Source: an uncultured Bacilli bacterium
Lineage (GTDB): Bacteria; Bacillota_I; Bacilli_A; RF39; UBA660
NCBI GenBank assembly: GCA_934086775.1
Contig: CAKOIJ010000003.1
Coordinates: 1 to 57,098 of the forward strand
Direction: 5' to 3'
DNA: 57,098 nucleotides
In this document: positions 24,480-34,044 of the stretch, piece by piece
Layout: each line of letters opens with the position of its first letter
How positions within the stretch are numbered: the first letter of the stretch is position 1
The notes under the pieces: model-generated
Told to the model about the DNA's origin: nothing
The model's input: the letters and a program-made list of their open reading frames with translations, nothing else
Database searches by the model: none
Made by a program: the position numbers and the translations under genes

Positions 24480-24873
24480 TAATATTATTCTTTCTTTCTA
24501 TAATAGTATTAAAACTATCTTTAGTACATCTTAAAATTATTTTATTTATTTTAACTCCATTTAATTCTAAATATACTTTTGTTTCATTATCCTTTATATC
24601 ACTTATGACCTTCTTAATAAGCTCTCTTTCTATTGTTTTAGTATTTAAAGTATTAAATCTATAAGACTTATATTTATTATTAATGTTTACTTCTATTTCT
24701 ACTATTAATGAGTCAGTATTTTCAAGTAAATAGTTAAGTTTACTTGATTTTAAATTATCAAAATAAATAGAATAATTGTTTTCTTCATAATCATAATTTT
24801 GGATTGCAAATAACTTTTTATTACTAAAAATAATTAATAATAAAATTAGCAAAATAAAAACTACTTTCTTCAT
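24472..24873 (-). CDS. Exported or membrane-anchored hypothetical protein
   Basis: About 133 residues: an N-terminal hydrophobic helix (KKVVFILLILLLIIFSNKKL) acting as signal peptide or anchor, then a beta-rich outside domain ending ILRCTKDSFNTIIERKNN. I start at ATG 24873, since AGGTG sits six bases upstream; a GTG at 24882 would overlap that site. Overlaps the MFS gene. Not recognised. Confidence 0.6.
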   Translation of the reverse strand: MKKVVFILLILLLIIFSNKKLFAIQNYDYEENNYSIYFDNLKSSKLNYLLENTDSLIVEIEVNINNKYKSYRFNTLNTKTIERELIKKVISDIKDNETKVYLELNGVKINKIILRCTKDSFNTIIERKNNINV

Positions 24874-24930
24874 ACTAAACACCTATTAATATAGTAAGAA
24901 TTTTTTAGTTTTTTATTTTACCAATTATTT

Positions 24931-25596
24931 CTATTTAATTTTTAATTTCTTTATAACTTCACTGCTTATCTCTTCTCTTGATTTAACTTTATCATCTTTG
25001 AAACAATCAATTTTAATGAAATTATAGATTTCTGTAAGTTCTAGATAAACTTGTTCACTTCTTATTTGGTGAAGTTTATTTTTCTCTGCTTCATCTAGTA
25101 ATTCATTTCTATTCTTTTTAATTTCTTCACCATAAGCATAAGGTAAATAAAGAAATATAACTATATCTGCTTTTGGTAGTTCTAATAAATTAAATTCCAA
25201 AGTTTCAAGAAAATTATATATTTTAATTCTTTCTTCTTTACTATCTATTTTGCTACCTTGATGAGCCATGTTAGAATATACATATCTATCCATTATTAAA
25301 AAATCATTTTCATCAAGTAATTTTTTAATTACTGGAAGGCTTGCTCTTCTATCAGCAGCATAATAAAGTGTTGCTACTTTGGCATCTAGCTCCATAGGTT
25401 TATCAAACCAGGAAGCCATAATAGATGGTTTTCCTAATAGTGGTCCTCCTATTATCTTTCCTGTAGGTGTTTCATATCTAGGATAACTAATTGTATCAAC
25501 TTTATAACCCTTATTTATAAGATATTCTTTTAATAACTTTGTTTGTGTTTCTTTACCAGAACAATCTGTTCCTTCAATTACTATAATTTTTCCCAT
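24931..25596 (-). CDS. Thymidylate kinase-like nucleotide kinase
   Basis: A 221-residue P-loop kinase of the thymidylate kinase family: Walker A EGTDCSGKETQT (about residues 8-19), the substrate DRY motif in IMDRYVYSN, ADRRAS and a lid region with basic residues. It likely phosphorylates dTMP to dTDP. The insertion GKIIGGPLLGKPSIMASWFD between the P-loop and the ADRR motif is longer than in E. coli Tmk and resembles a divergent clade in anaerobes, so another deoxynucleotide substrate is possible. Four bases separate it from the HAD gene upstream. Confidence 0.8.
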   Translation of the reverse strand: MGKIIVIEGTDCSGKETQTKLLKEYLINKGYKVDTISYPRYETPTGKIIGGPLLGKPSIMASWFDKPMELDAKVATLYYAADRRASLPVIKKLLDENDFLIMDRYVYSNMAHQGSKIDSKEERIKIYNFLETLEFNLLELPKADIVIFLYLPYAYGEEIKKNRNELLDEAEKNKLHQIRSEQVYLELTEIYNFIKIDCFKDDKVKSREEISSEVIKKLKIK

Positions 25597-25600
25597 ACTT

Positions 25601-26035
25601 CTACCTCAATTTCTTTATTAATATATTTTTATGTTCTTCTTTTAATCCACCATTATAAAAAGAAGTTTTTACTAAATAGTTTTTAAGTTCATTAAAATCA
25701 GTAAATATTTCATCATCTAAAATGGCAAATTTATTTATATCATGATTTTTTAAATAATCTCTTATTTCTTCTCCCCTGTTACCATAAATACTTTTAGTAA
25801 TATCGTAAATATCTATACCAAATTCTTTTAAATATCTTTTAGTATCTTCAAAACTTTTAAGAAGTCTCCATGAAGAAGTTACTACTATGTATGCTTTAGT
25901 TTCATCTATTATTTCTTTTAAAACTTTTAAGCATTTGATATCAAGTTCTACCCTACCCAGTTTATTATTTTTAGTTCTTTCAAAGTACTCATTACTATTT
26001 AGTACACCATCAATATCAAGAAATATTACTTTCAT
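25601..26035 (-). CDS. HAD-fold phosphatase-like protein
   Basis: About 144 residues with HAD motif I FLDIDGVLNS near the N-terminus, motif II in IVVTSSWRL, and motif III/IV in FAILDDEIF. The lack of a cap and the SSWR stretch fit the small HAD group associated with RNA repair (HAD_SAK type). I start at ATG 26035 (GGAGG 8 bases upstream), not the upstream ATG that would put this site in the coding region. It is followed directly by the thymidylate kinase-like gene. Substrate unknown. Confidence 0.75.
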   Translation of the reverse strand: MKVIFLDIDGVLNSNEYFERTKNNKLGRVELDIKCLKVLKEIIDETKAYIVVTSSWRLLKSFEDTKRYLKEFGIDIYDITKSIYGNRGEEIRDYLKNHDINKFAILDDEIFTDFNELKNYLVKTSFYNGGLKEEHKNILIKKLR

Positions 26036-26088
26036 TAAAAGTTCCTCCATACTCATTTTACTACTAAAAAGAAGATTTATCTATATAT

Positions 26089-27150
26089 TTACCACATATT
26101 AGTTAAATTACCATCTTTCTTATAATATTCATCCATTAATTGGACATAAAGCCAATCACTTTTAATCAGGTCTTCTTCTGTATAATTTATTACATGTAAA
26201 TCATAATCAAGTGCTTCTGCTATGTAATAATAATTGTTATCAATACCAATGATAATTCCTATATGGCCATATCTACTAATTAAGTCTCCGACCTTTACTT
26301 TGGTTTTATCAAATTCGCTTTTACTAATTTTCATCTTGGTTCCAAAATCATCTAGATCATCATCTCTTTCAAAATCAATTCCAGCCCCTGAATCACCTAT
26401 GTTAAAGCCACCATTTAGAAAAGCCCATGCTATGAAACCACTACAATCAAGGCCATTTATTTCTTCTCTTTTAAAGAGTTTTGAATACAAAGGACAGCCC
26501 CATATGGAAGGCCCATATAAACTTGACTTAATCTCCTTAAATTTATTTTCATTTAAATAAAGACCTTTATGATAGTATCTTCCTTCACCATCAACATATT
26601 CTTTTTCAGCATAGTTATTAAGCCTTCCATTTTCATAGAAGTATTTAATTCTATACTTAAACTCAAGAGTTAAAAATCTGGATGCTGCAATTACTCCCGC
26701 GCGTGTCTTATACCCTGCATTATTGATTTTAAAAAGTAATGCTTCATCTAATGTCTTTGCATCATTTTCAGAGTACACTCTACAACCTAAATACTCTTTA
26801 TTATTGTCTATATGTGGAAGAGTATATAAATCAGTAACAATAACATCTATAGTTTTCTTTGCTTTACCTTTTTCTAGTTCGATGTAAGTACTTCCTAGTT
26901 TCTTTCCAGTAATTATGTTATCATTTATACTTATTATATCGGTATTTAGCTTTATACTAATATCACTATCAATTTTTAGTTTATAACTTTCGTCTATTGT
27001 TAATATGATTTTATTAATATCAGTTATTATTTCTTCTTTTTTATTTTTAACTCTTGAAGAAATAAATATTATTAAAAATATAGTTATTAATAGATAAAAA
27101 ATCAATTTCTTTAAAAACACTTTATACTTCTTTTTTAATCTTCTTTTCAT
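26089..27150 (-). CDS. NlpC/P60-type cell wall endopeptidase, membrane-anchored
   Basis: A 353-residue protein with a single N-terminal membrane helix after a very basic start (residues 12-30), so the rest faces outside. A short beta domain with IITGKKLGSTYIELEKGKAK resembles a BIG2 immunoglobulin-like module (about residues 65-105). The C-terminal NlpC/P60 domain has the catalytic Cys in GLDCSGFIAWAF and the His in YGHIGIIIG. Such enzymes cut peptide stems of peptidoglycan. Likely a wall-remodelling hydrolase. Single gene with adjacent gene in the same direction. Confidence 0.85.
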   Translation of the reverse strand: MKRRLKKKYKVFLKKLIFYLLITIFLIIFISSRVKNKKEEIITDINKIILTIDESYKLKIDSDISIKLNTDIISINDNIITGKKLGSTYIELEKGKAKKTIDVIVTDLYTLPHIDNNKEYLGCRVYSENDAKTLDEALLFKINNAGYKTRAGVIAASRFLTLEFKYRIKYFYENGRLNNYAEKEYVDGEGRYYHKGLYLNENKFKEIKSSLYGPSIWGCPLYSKLFKREEINGLDCSGFIAWAFLNGGFNIGDSGAGIDFERDDDLDDFGTKMKISKSEFDKTKVKVGDLISRYGHIGIIIGIDNNYYYIAEALDYDLHVINYTEEDLIKSDWLYVQLMDEYYKKDGNLTNMW

Positions 27151-27185
27151 AAGTATATTATAGCATAATTAATTTATTATTGTAA

Positions 27186-28304
27186 CTATTTCTCTTTTAA
27201 TAAATTATTTACTAACTTTTCTAATTTTATTAGAGAATTATTATTGCTGTATTTTTTTAAGTTGTTTTTATATTTTTTTAAAAGATTTTCGTTATTTAAT
27301 AACTTGTTAACATTTTTTATTAAACTCTTATAGTTTTTTGAATATACTCCATATCCATTTTTACAAACATATTTAGAATTATAGTTTTCTTGTCCACCAT
27401 TACCAGGAATTAAAATCATAGGTACTTTTGCATTTAAACATTCAGTTATACTTATACCTCCAGGTTTAGTTATAACTATGTCACTTATATTCATGAAGTT
27501 ACTTACTGAATTGGTAAAACCATGTACTTGTACATTTTTATAACTGTTATTTTTTATATAAAGATCACATTTCTTTTTTAATTTTATATTTTTTCCACAT
27601 ATAAATATAATATTACACTCGAATTCCTTGGATAATAATTTTTTAAAATAATTATATGAATAATTAGAACCTAGGCTTCCTCCAGCAAAAAATAAAATGG
27701 TTTTTAAATTATTATCTATTTTATGTTTCTTTTTAAGTTCTTGATTATTCTGTATATGTTTAAAATAGGTAGATACAGGTATTCCATAGTCATATATTTT
27801 ATTTTTGTTTATACCTTTATTAATTAAAGATTTTTTAATAATTTTATTTGCTACTATAAATAAATTAGTATTTTTTTCATCTCTTTCCCATAATTCATGA
27901 CTTGAATAATCAGTTATTATACTTATTAATTTAGTTTTATCTTTTAAAATAGATTTGATAGTAGTACCAAAAAAATGAGTAGATATTATTAAATCAGGAG
28001 ATATTGCTTTAATTCTATTTTTTAAGGAACTGAGTTTAAACATTAATTTAAAAACTATTTTATATGAAATTGTTGTAAATTTGTTATCAAATACTTTGTA
28101 TAGGAAACTATATAAATGATTGCTCCTATATTTAATATTTAAATTAAATAGAAGAATACTTATCTTTCCAATAAAACTTACATATTCTAGTATATCTATT
28201 ATGTAAAGTTCATAATCTTTTTTATTTAAATAGTTATATATATAATTTGCAACTGACTTATGCCCAGAACCATAGGTTGCATATAACACTAATATTTTCT
28301 TCAT
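27186..28304 (-). CDS. Diacylglycerol glucosyltransferase-like (MGDG synthase/UgtP family)
   Basis: A GT28 glycosyltransferase of about 372 residues. The N-terminal segment YATYGSGHKSVANYI is the MGDG-synthase hallmark, and the C-terminal donor site has TKPGGISITECLNA and GNGGQENYN. In Bacillus the homologue UgtP (YpfP) adds glucose from UDP-glucose to diacylglycerol, giving the anchor for lipoteichoic acid. Start ATG 28304 because GGGAG lies just upstream of it. A peripheral membrane protein. Close to MurG, but the first motif favours the lipid enzyme. Confidence 0.82.
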   Translation of the reverse strand: MKKILVLYATYGSGHKSVANYIYNYLNKKDYELYIIDILEYVSFIGKISILLFNLNIKYRSNHLYSFLYKVFDNKFTTISYKIVFKLMFKLSSLKNRIKAISPDLIISTHFFGTTIKSILKDKTKLISIITDYSSHELWERDEKNTNLFIVANKIIKKSLINKGINKNKIYDYGIPVSTYFKHIQNNQELKKKHKIDNNLKTILFFAGGSLGSNYSYNYFKKLLSKEFECNIIFICGKNIKLKKKCDLYIKNNSYKNVQVHGFTNSVSNFMNISDIVITKPGGISITECLNAKVPMILIPGNGGQENYNSKYVCKNGYGVYSKNYKSLIKNVNKLLNNENLLKKYKNNLKKYSNNNSLIKLEKLVNNLLKEK

Positions 28305-28532
28305 AATTGCTCCCATTTAACTATATTCTAATTATAATAAATAATTAAAAAAAGAGAGTTAACTCTTTAATATTCTAAGTATATTTATACCTTTCTACTT
28401 TAGATAGTTCTGTTCTAAGTAGTACATATTTTACAGGTTGATTACTTTATCATATCACTCTTACTAAATAAATTTTATATACATTTCTTTTATCTATTAT
28501 ATGGAGTTATTCTAATTGAAAATATAACTATA

Positions 28533-28558
28533 AAAAAACAACTTGTTTTAAACAAGTT
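28533..28558 (-). terminator. Terminator of the yebC gene
   Basis: AACTTGTTT/AAACAAGTT (28540-28548 with 28550-28558); the minus strand then has a run of seven T. The remaining bases to 28304 hold only a short palindrome near 28355 and no gene. Confidence 0.75.
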
Positions 28559-28563
28559 ATTTT

Positions 28564-29280
28564 TTATAAATTAACGTTATGATATATATTACTTACATCA
28601 TCTACATCTTCTAGAAAAGTTAAAATTTTATCAAAAGCTATTTTATCTTCTCCTTCAAGAGTAACCATATCTTTAGCATATTTACCTATTTCGTCAACTT
28701 CAAATTCACATTTTGGAAATGCTTCTTCTAAAGCCTTTTTAACAACGCTATAACTACTTGGTTCAGCATAGACAATAACTACATCGCCATCTGTTTCCAT
28801 GTCATTCATGTCAACATCTGCATTTATTAAAGCTTCCATTATTTCTTCTTCTGAATGTCCTTTTAACCCAAGTGCACATAAATTTTCATACATGTATGAA
28901 ATTGCTCCTTGTCCAGCAACTTTCATGGCAGTTTTATTGGCAACTGTTTTTATACTTGCAACTGTTCTATTAACGTTATCAGTTAAACACTTAATTATTA
29001 AATTACTTCCGCCTGGTCCAAATGCTTCATATTCACAAACAGTATAGTCTTCTCCTACGCCTTTATTAACTTTTTCAATACTTCTTTGAATAACATCAGC
29101 AGGAACTTGTTCCTTCTTTGCTTTTTCAATAATACTTCTTAAAGTTAAATTACCATTAGGATCTGTTCCTCCAGTTTTAGCTGCTTGATAAATTTCCTTT
29201 GCATAAATTGAATATAATTTTGATTTAGCAGCTGCTGTTTTCGCCATTGATGCTGCTCTTACTTCATGCGCTCTTCCCAC
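28564..29280 (-). CDS. YebC/PmpR family protein
   Basis: A 238-residue YebC-family protein. The start MGRAHEVRAASMAKTAAAKS matches the YeeN-like subgroup. YebC proteins were described as transcription regulators and, more recently, as helpers of translation through proline stretches; I take that from the literature on the family. Start GTG 29280 fits both the family's Met-Gly-Arg start and the AAGGAAGGTGA site; an upstream GTG would be too close. 14 bases from recG, which is upstream in the same direction. Confidence 0.92.
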   Translation of the reverse strand: MGRAHEVRAASMAKTAAAKSKLYSIYAKEIYQAAKTGGTDPNGNLTLRSIIEKAKKEQVPADVIQRSIEKVNKGVGEDYTVCEYEAFGPGGSNLIIKCLTDNVNRTVASIKTVANKTAMKVAGQGAISYMYENLCALGLKGHSEEEIMEALINADVDMNDMETDGDVVIVYAEPSSYSVVKKALEEAFPKCEFEVDEIGKYAKDMVTLEGEDKIAFDKILTFLEDVDDVSNIYHNVNL

Positions 29281-29294
29281 ATAAATCACCTTCC

Positions 29295-31286
29295 TTAATC
29301 TAAACTTTTAATCTCGCTTATTATTTTATAATATTTTTCATAATTTTTAAAGTGGTTTTCTTTATTTTCTTCTATAAATTTATTTGAATCTTCCTTTGCT
29401 TTTAATAAAATCTTAAAATCTCGTTTTATATCTGCTATTTTAAAGGTCATATCTCCACTTTGTTTTACTCCAAAAAGATCACCTTCTTTTCTCATTTCAT
29501 AATCCTTTTCGGTAATATAAAATCCATCATTACTTTCTTCTAATACCTTGAGTCTTTGATTCAATTTTCCAATTAATATACACGAACAATCAAAGTTATT
29601 TCTTCCAATTCTACCTCTTAACTGATGAAGAGTAGCTAAGCCAAACCTATCAGCATTAAATATAACCATCATAGTTGCATTTTCTACATCTACTCCTACC
29701 TCAATAACTGTAGTAGATACAAGTACTTTAATGTCTCCATTCTTAAATTCGTTCATAATTTTTTCTTTTTCATCATTACTTAACTTTCCGTGTAAAAGAC
29801 CTACCTTTATTTTATTATTAAATGCAACTTTTATTTTGTCTTCAAGTTCTAGGGCAGATGATAGTGATGAAGAGTTTTCTTCTATTAAAGGTGAAACTAC
29901 ATATACCTGGTGACCTTTCTTTATTTCTTCAAGCATCATATATAAAACATCTTTTATTTCACTTTCACTTTTTATTATAGTTTTAACTTCTTTTCTACCA
30001 TTTGGTTTAGTTTTAATTAAGGAAATATCCATATCACCATATATAGTTAGTGCATAAGTCCTAGGTATGGGAGTTGCAGACATATAAAGAATATCTGGAA
30101 GTTCACCTTTAGTTCTTAAATTTTCTCTTTGATGAACACCAAACCTATGTTGTTCATCAGTTATAACTAAACCTAATTTTTTAAACTCTACTCTTTCATT
30201 CAAAATAGAGTGTGTTCCTATAAGTAAATCTATTTCACCACCCTTTAATTCCTCATATATCTTTTCTTTATCAGTTTTTTTTGTTTTACCAAGCAATAAC
30301 TTGGTTTTAATAGCTAAACCACTAAATAACTTACAAATGTTCTCATAATGCTGTTTAGCAAGTATTTCAGTTGGAACCATTAATGCAGTTTGGAAACCTG
30401 AAAGATAGCAAATATAAGATGCTATAATAGCAACTATAGTTTTACCACTTCCAACATCACCACAAATTAATCTGTTCATTCTCTTATTGCTTGTCATATC
30501 TTTATAAATATCGTTAATAGAAGAGATCTGATCTTTGGTAAGTGAAAAGGGTAAACTGTCTACAAATGAATCTAATTTATCTCTTGGACAGGTTTTAGTA
30601 TTTTTCTTATTCTCTTTAGTTTTTTCATATTTTAAATAATTAATTTTAAACATAAACTTAAAAAGTTCTTCATAAATTAGTTTTAACTTAGCTTCCTTTA
30701 CTTCATTTATATCTCTAGGGAAATGTATTTTTCTTATAGCCTCTTCCTTAGCAATTAATTTATATCTAGTATTTAAATATTCAGGAATATAATCATATAT
30801 TAAGAGATTTTTAGAACTAGCGATCCTTATAAATTTGTTAATTTGATTATTAGTTAAACCATTAGTTAAATGATAGACACTTTCTATACTTCCAGTATTT
30901 ATTTTATTTAAAATAATAGTGTTTGCTACTATTAAATTCTTCTTTTCATCATATTTACCTATAACAGTTATTTCTTTTAGAGGTGTTAAACTAGTTTTCA
31001 TAAAAGCTCGGTTATAAATAGTTACATTTATTTCTTTTAAATTTGAAATCATTTTAAAAGACAAAATATTAAACTTTCTTTTAATATATCTAACTAATGG
31101 AATAGAATTAACAGTACCCTCGATTATTACATTAGTTTTATCTTTAATAGTATTAGCATTATCTATATTATAAACTTGATATCTATATGGATAATACTCA
31201 AGTAAATCTTCAACACTATAAATTCCAAGTGTATTTAATAATTTTATATATTTAGAAGTAATCCCTTCTATATTATTTAATTCCAT
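29295..31286 (-). CDS. recG: ATP-dependent DNA helicase RecG
   Basis: Branch-migrating helicase that reverses stalled forks and processes Holliday junctions. 663 residues. An N-terminal wedge (OB fold) domain at about residues 60-150 and the helicase core follow: motif I GDVGSGKTIVA, DEQHRFGVHQR (motif II), MSATPIPRTYAL (III), STTVIEVGVDVENA and RFGLATLHQLRGRIGR (V-VI), then the C-terminal TRG region. All motifs look intact. Transcribed with yebC. Confidence 0.97.
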   Translation of the reverse strand: MELNNIEGITSKYIKLLNTLGIYSVEDLLEYYPYRYQVYNIDNANTIKDKTNVIIEGTVNSIPLVRYIKRKFNILSFKMISNLKEINVTIYNRAFMKTSLTPLKEITVIGKYDEKKNLIVANTIILNKINTGSIESVYHLTNGLTNNQINKFIRIASSKNLLIYDYIPEYLNTRYKLIAKEEAIRKIHFPRDINEVKEAKLKLIYEELFKFMFKINYLKYEKTKENKKNTKTCPRDKLDSFVDSLPFSLTKDQISSINDIYKDMTSNKRMNRLICGDVGSGKTIVAIIASYICYLSGFQTALMVPTEILAKQHYENICKLFSGLAIKTKLLLGKTKKTDKEKIYEELKGGEIDLLIGTHSILNERVEFKKLGLVITDEQHRFGVHQRENLRTKGELPDILYMSATPIPRTYALTIYGDMDISLIKTKPNGRKEVKTIIKSESEIKDVLYMMLEEIKKGHQVYVVSPLIEENSSSLSSALELEDKIKVAFNNKIKVGLLHGKLSNDEKEKIMNEFKNGDIKVLVSTTVIEVGVDVENATMMVIFNADRFGLATLHQLRGRIGRNNFDCSCILIGKLNQRLKVLEESNDGFYITEKDYEMRKEGDLFGVKQSGDMTFKIADIKRDFKILLKAKEDSNKFIEENKENHFKNYEKYYKIISEIKSLD

Positions 31287-31338
31287 ACTTAACCACCAAT
31301 TCCTAGTATAAATTATATATTAAGAAAATGTAAATTAA

Positions 31339-32559
31339 TTAAATATAATCAATTTCATTTTCTTTATATCCATTATATTTCCATTTTCTAAAATTATAAA
31401 GAATTTTACAAAATTTATTATATATATCATGAATTTCTTTTTCATTTATTAAATTAAGATTACCTAAAATAATAGAATTAAAGTCTTCTTCTAATACTTC
31501 TGTACCTATAAAACTTAATAATAAGGCTAAAGTTTTTTCATTTAGGTTGTACTGATCAAAGAGATCTATACAATTATTTACTAATAGAATAAATTCTTTA
31601 TATAATAATTCAGGATTTTCTATAATATAATAAGGATTATCTCTTTTAGAAAGTAAAATTAATTTAATAAGTTCTTTATTATTAAAAACACAATTAGCAT
31701 ATTTATTATTATAAAAAATATTTTCGTTTTCGTTATTTTTAACAATTTCTTTTATTTCATTAATTGATAAATCTATATTATGCTCATTATAAAGTATTCT
31801 TTGTAAATCATTTAAAGCTATTACTCCATTAATTTTAATATACATTATAATAAAATAATCTTGAATTGTTTTATTTCCACCTAATATGTTTAAAAAAGCA
31901 TTTAAAGTAGCTGTTCTTATATCTTTTTCATCATTTAACTCGTACAAAGACATACCACCATTTTTTCTTGATGGATAGAAGTTTTTCATTACATTAAAGA
32001 AATAATATATATTATTACATTTATTTTTTGGAATTTTATACTTTGAAATTATTTTTTCAAAAAGCCCTTGAGCATCTTCATCATTTAAAATAGCATTATA
32101 AATCTTTTCAATCTCTTCTTCGGCTTGTATGAAGAAAGTTTCACTATCTCTTTTGCATACGACTGATAATTCTTCAATTACAGTACATGGAATAATAAAA
32201 TTTAAAATAGTAAATAAATTTAATATTTCATTTTTATCAAAAATTTTATAATTACCATTGTTTCTAAAATCATTGTTTTTATACAAATTTAATATATATG
32301 TATCATAGAAATATAAATTATCATATTCAAAATATGAACTTTTATATTTCTTAATATCTTTTTCATTAAATTTAACACCTGACTTCTTTAATAATTTTTT
32401 TAAATTTTCTAAACTTAAATAACCATTACAAAAGATATATAAATTAATAGCCAAATATACCTCTTCAGGTTTTTCAAATAATGAATCAATATCCCAGTCT
32501 ATTGAATCTTTGTCATCTGAAAATTCTTTTTCAAACATAGAAATATTCTTCTTATTCAT
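31339..32559 (-). CDS. Hypothetical protein with internal duplication (406 aa)
   Basis: I do not recognise this acidic, soluble protein. It contains two similar blocks, at about residues 30-95 and 235-300. Each has a long helix with an N/C-G-x-x-(A/S)-L-x-x-L-(Q/K)-x-(I/L)-L core, a second charged helix and then an aromatic YFYD/FYNNKY stretch. Each resembles a winged-helix unit. The region between is helical. No membrane segment. It overlaps the small gene upstream by eight bases and sits before recG. Function unknown. Confidence 0.65.
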   Translation of the reverse strand: MNKKNISMFEKEFSDDKDSIDWDIDSLFEKPEEVYLAINLYIFCNGYLSLENLKKLLKKSGVKFNEKDIKKYKSSYFEYDNLYFYDTYILNLYKNNDFRNNGNYKIFDKNEILNLFTILNFIIPCTVIEELSVVCKRDSETFFIQAEEEIEKIYNAILNDEDAQGLFEKIISKYKIPKNKCNNIYYFFNVMKNFYPSRKNGGMSLYELNDEKDIRTATLNAFLNILGGNKTIQDYFIIMYIKINGVIALNDLQRILYNEHNIDLSINEIKEIVKNNENENIFYNNKYANCVFNNKELIKLILLSKRDNPYYIIENPELLYKEFILLVNNCIDLFDQYNLNEKTLALLLSFIGTEVLEEDFNSIILGNLNLINEKEIHDIYNKFCKILYNFRKWKYNGYKENEIDYI

Positions 32560-32758
32560 AAAATCTCTTCCTTAAATTTATTAAAACAATTACTAATAGA
32601 ATTATACTAAAATAAATATTAAAAGTAAAGGAAGGCTTAAGTGATGTTACATTATCAATATATGTTGCTTTTGCATTGTCAGTAGTTATACACATAATTT
32701 TTGACTTTACTTCAACAGATACATATTCTCCTTTTTTGAAATTCTTATATAGTTTCAA
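32552..32758 (-). CDS. Small membrane protein (about 68 aa)
   Basis: A short protein with a hydrophilic N-terminal half (YVSVEVKSKIMCITT) and a single C-terminal membrane helix (YFSIILLVIVLINL) ending in Arg/Lys, so it is probably a tail-anchored or inside-facing peptide. A GGAG site precedes either ATG 32764 (too close) or TTG 32758 (better spaced, preferred). It overlaps the next gene by eight bases. Whether it is translated is uncertain. Confidence 0.4.
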   Translation of the reverse strand: MKLYKNFKKGEYVSVEVKSKIMCITTDNAKATYIDNVTSLKPSFTFNIYFSIILLVIVLINLRKRFYE

Positions 32759-32833
32759 CTTCATCTCCTAAAATATTGACTCTGCTGTTAAAAATTATTT
32801 TATCTTTTCAAGAAGAAATTAATTATTTATGTT

Positions 32834-32867
32834 TGCCAAAAAACGAATATTTTTAAATATTCGTTTT
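32834..32867 (-). terminator. Terminator downstream of galE
   Basis: AAAACGAATATTT with AAATATTCGTTTT (32840-32852 with 32855-32867); on the minus strand followed by a T-run. The stretch 32868-33018 contains no gene; a 28-codon minus-strand frame there is probably noise or an eroded fragment. Confidence 0.75.
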
Positions 32868-33018
32868 AATTTGCACTTTAGCGTATTTCAAATATTCATT
32901 GCATATATCTATTGAATCCCAAAAACTGTCTTGAATCACGTATTAATTTCTACATATTCAAATAACATGCGGCTTTTTTTCAAAAAAAACTTTTTAATAT
33001 ATCTTTTTACTAATTAAA

Positions 33019-34023
33019 TTATAGCCCTTTGCTAAACTCATATGCGTCCTTGCACATCTCATCTAAATCTAATTTTGCTTCCCATCCTAGTTCTTTAAAC
33101 GCTTTAGTTGAATCGGCATAACTAATAGCAATATCTCCTTGCCTTCTTTCAACAATTTTATAATTTATTTTTAAATTATTCACTCTTTCAAAGGTGTTAA
33201 TTACATCAAGCACGCTATAACCTTTTCCTGTTCCTAAATTATAAATATGCATTCCTCTTTTATCATTGATCAGTTTTTCTAAACCTTTGACATGTGCTTT
33301 AGCTAGATCTACAACATGAATATAATCTCTTATTCCTGTGCCATCAAAAGTATCATAATCATCACCAAAAACATTTAAACATTCTAATTCTCCGGTTGCT
33401 ACTTTACATATATATGGCATTAAATTAGCAGGAATACCATTGGGCTCCTCTCCAATTAAATGTGATGCATGAGCTCCAACTGGGTTAAAATATCTAAATA
33501 TACATATATTCCAATTATTATCTGATTTATATAAATCAGATAATATATTTTCGCAGAACAACTTACTTGTACCATATGGATTAGTTGTCCCCCCTATCGG
33601 AGTTTCTTCTGTCACTGGCATAACTTTAACATCTCCATAAACGGTAGCACTGCTACTAAAAATAAGAGATTTAACTTTGTATTTTTTCATGACTTTTAAT
33701 AAAGTTAACACACTACTTACATTATTTGTATAATATTCTATTGGAGTATTAACACTATCACCAACTGATTTGTAAGCTGCAAAATCAATTACAACATCAA
33801 TTTCATTTTCATTAAATATTCTATTAAGTAAAGCCTCATCTAACATATTACCTTCATAGAATTTTATTTCTTTTCCAGTAATAATTTTTATTTTGTCAAG
33901 TACTTCTCTTTTACTATTACTAAAGTTATCTAAGCCTATGACTTCATAATTATTTTCTAGTAATTCTACACAAGTATGACTACCTATATAACCTGTGCAT
34001 CCTGTTACAAATATTTTTTTCAT
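33019..34023 (-). CDS. galE: UDP-glucose 4-epimerase
   Basis: Short-chain dehydrogenase-type epimerase interconverting UDP-glucose and UDP-galactose (and possibly the N-acetyl forms), NAD-dependent and cytoplasmic. 334 residues: Rossmann loop VTGCTGYIGSH (residues 5-15), catalytic SSSATVYG with YGTSK, and the conserved NPVGAH and GTGKGYSVLD. ATG 34023 is chosen: GGAG lies nine bases upstream, and an upstream in-frame start would be too close. It is 21 bases from the TOPRIM-like gene and on its transcript, although its product more naturally serves the surface glycan locus 3 kb away. Confidence 0.95.
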   Translation of the reverse strand: MKKIFVTGCTGYIGSHTCVELLENNYEVIGLDNFSNSKREVLDKIKIITGKEIKFYEGNMLDEALLNRIFNENEIDVVIDFAAYKSVGDSVNTPIEYYTNNVSSVLTLLKVMKKYKVKSLIFSSSATVYGDVKVMPVTEETPIGGTTNPYGTSKLFCENILSDLYKSDNNWNICIFRYFNPVGAHASHLIGEEPNGIPANLMPYICKVATGELECLNVFGDDYDTFDGTGIRDYIHVVDLAKAHVKGLEKLINDKRGMHIYNLGTGKGYSVLDVINTFERVNNLKINYKIVERRQGDIAISYADSTKAFKELGWEAKLDLDEMCKDAYEFSKGL

Positions 34024-34044
34024 TGTAAACATCTCCTTCGTAAT

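Noticed and set aside
28353..28369. Palindrome AGAGTTAACTCT as a terminator
   Set aside because: It has no loop and the yebC gene already has a clear terminator nearby.
32876..32960. Minus-strand 28-codon frame as a small gene
   Set aside because: No ribosome binding site, GTG start only and overlap with the terminator; more likely noise or an eroded fragment.
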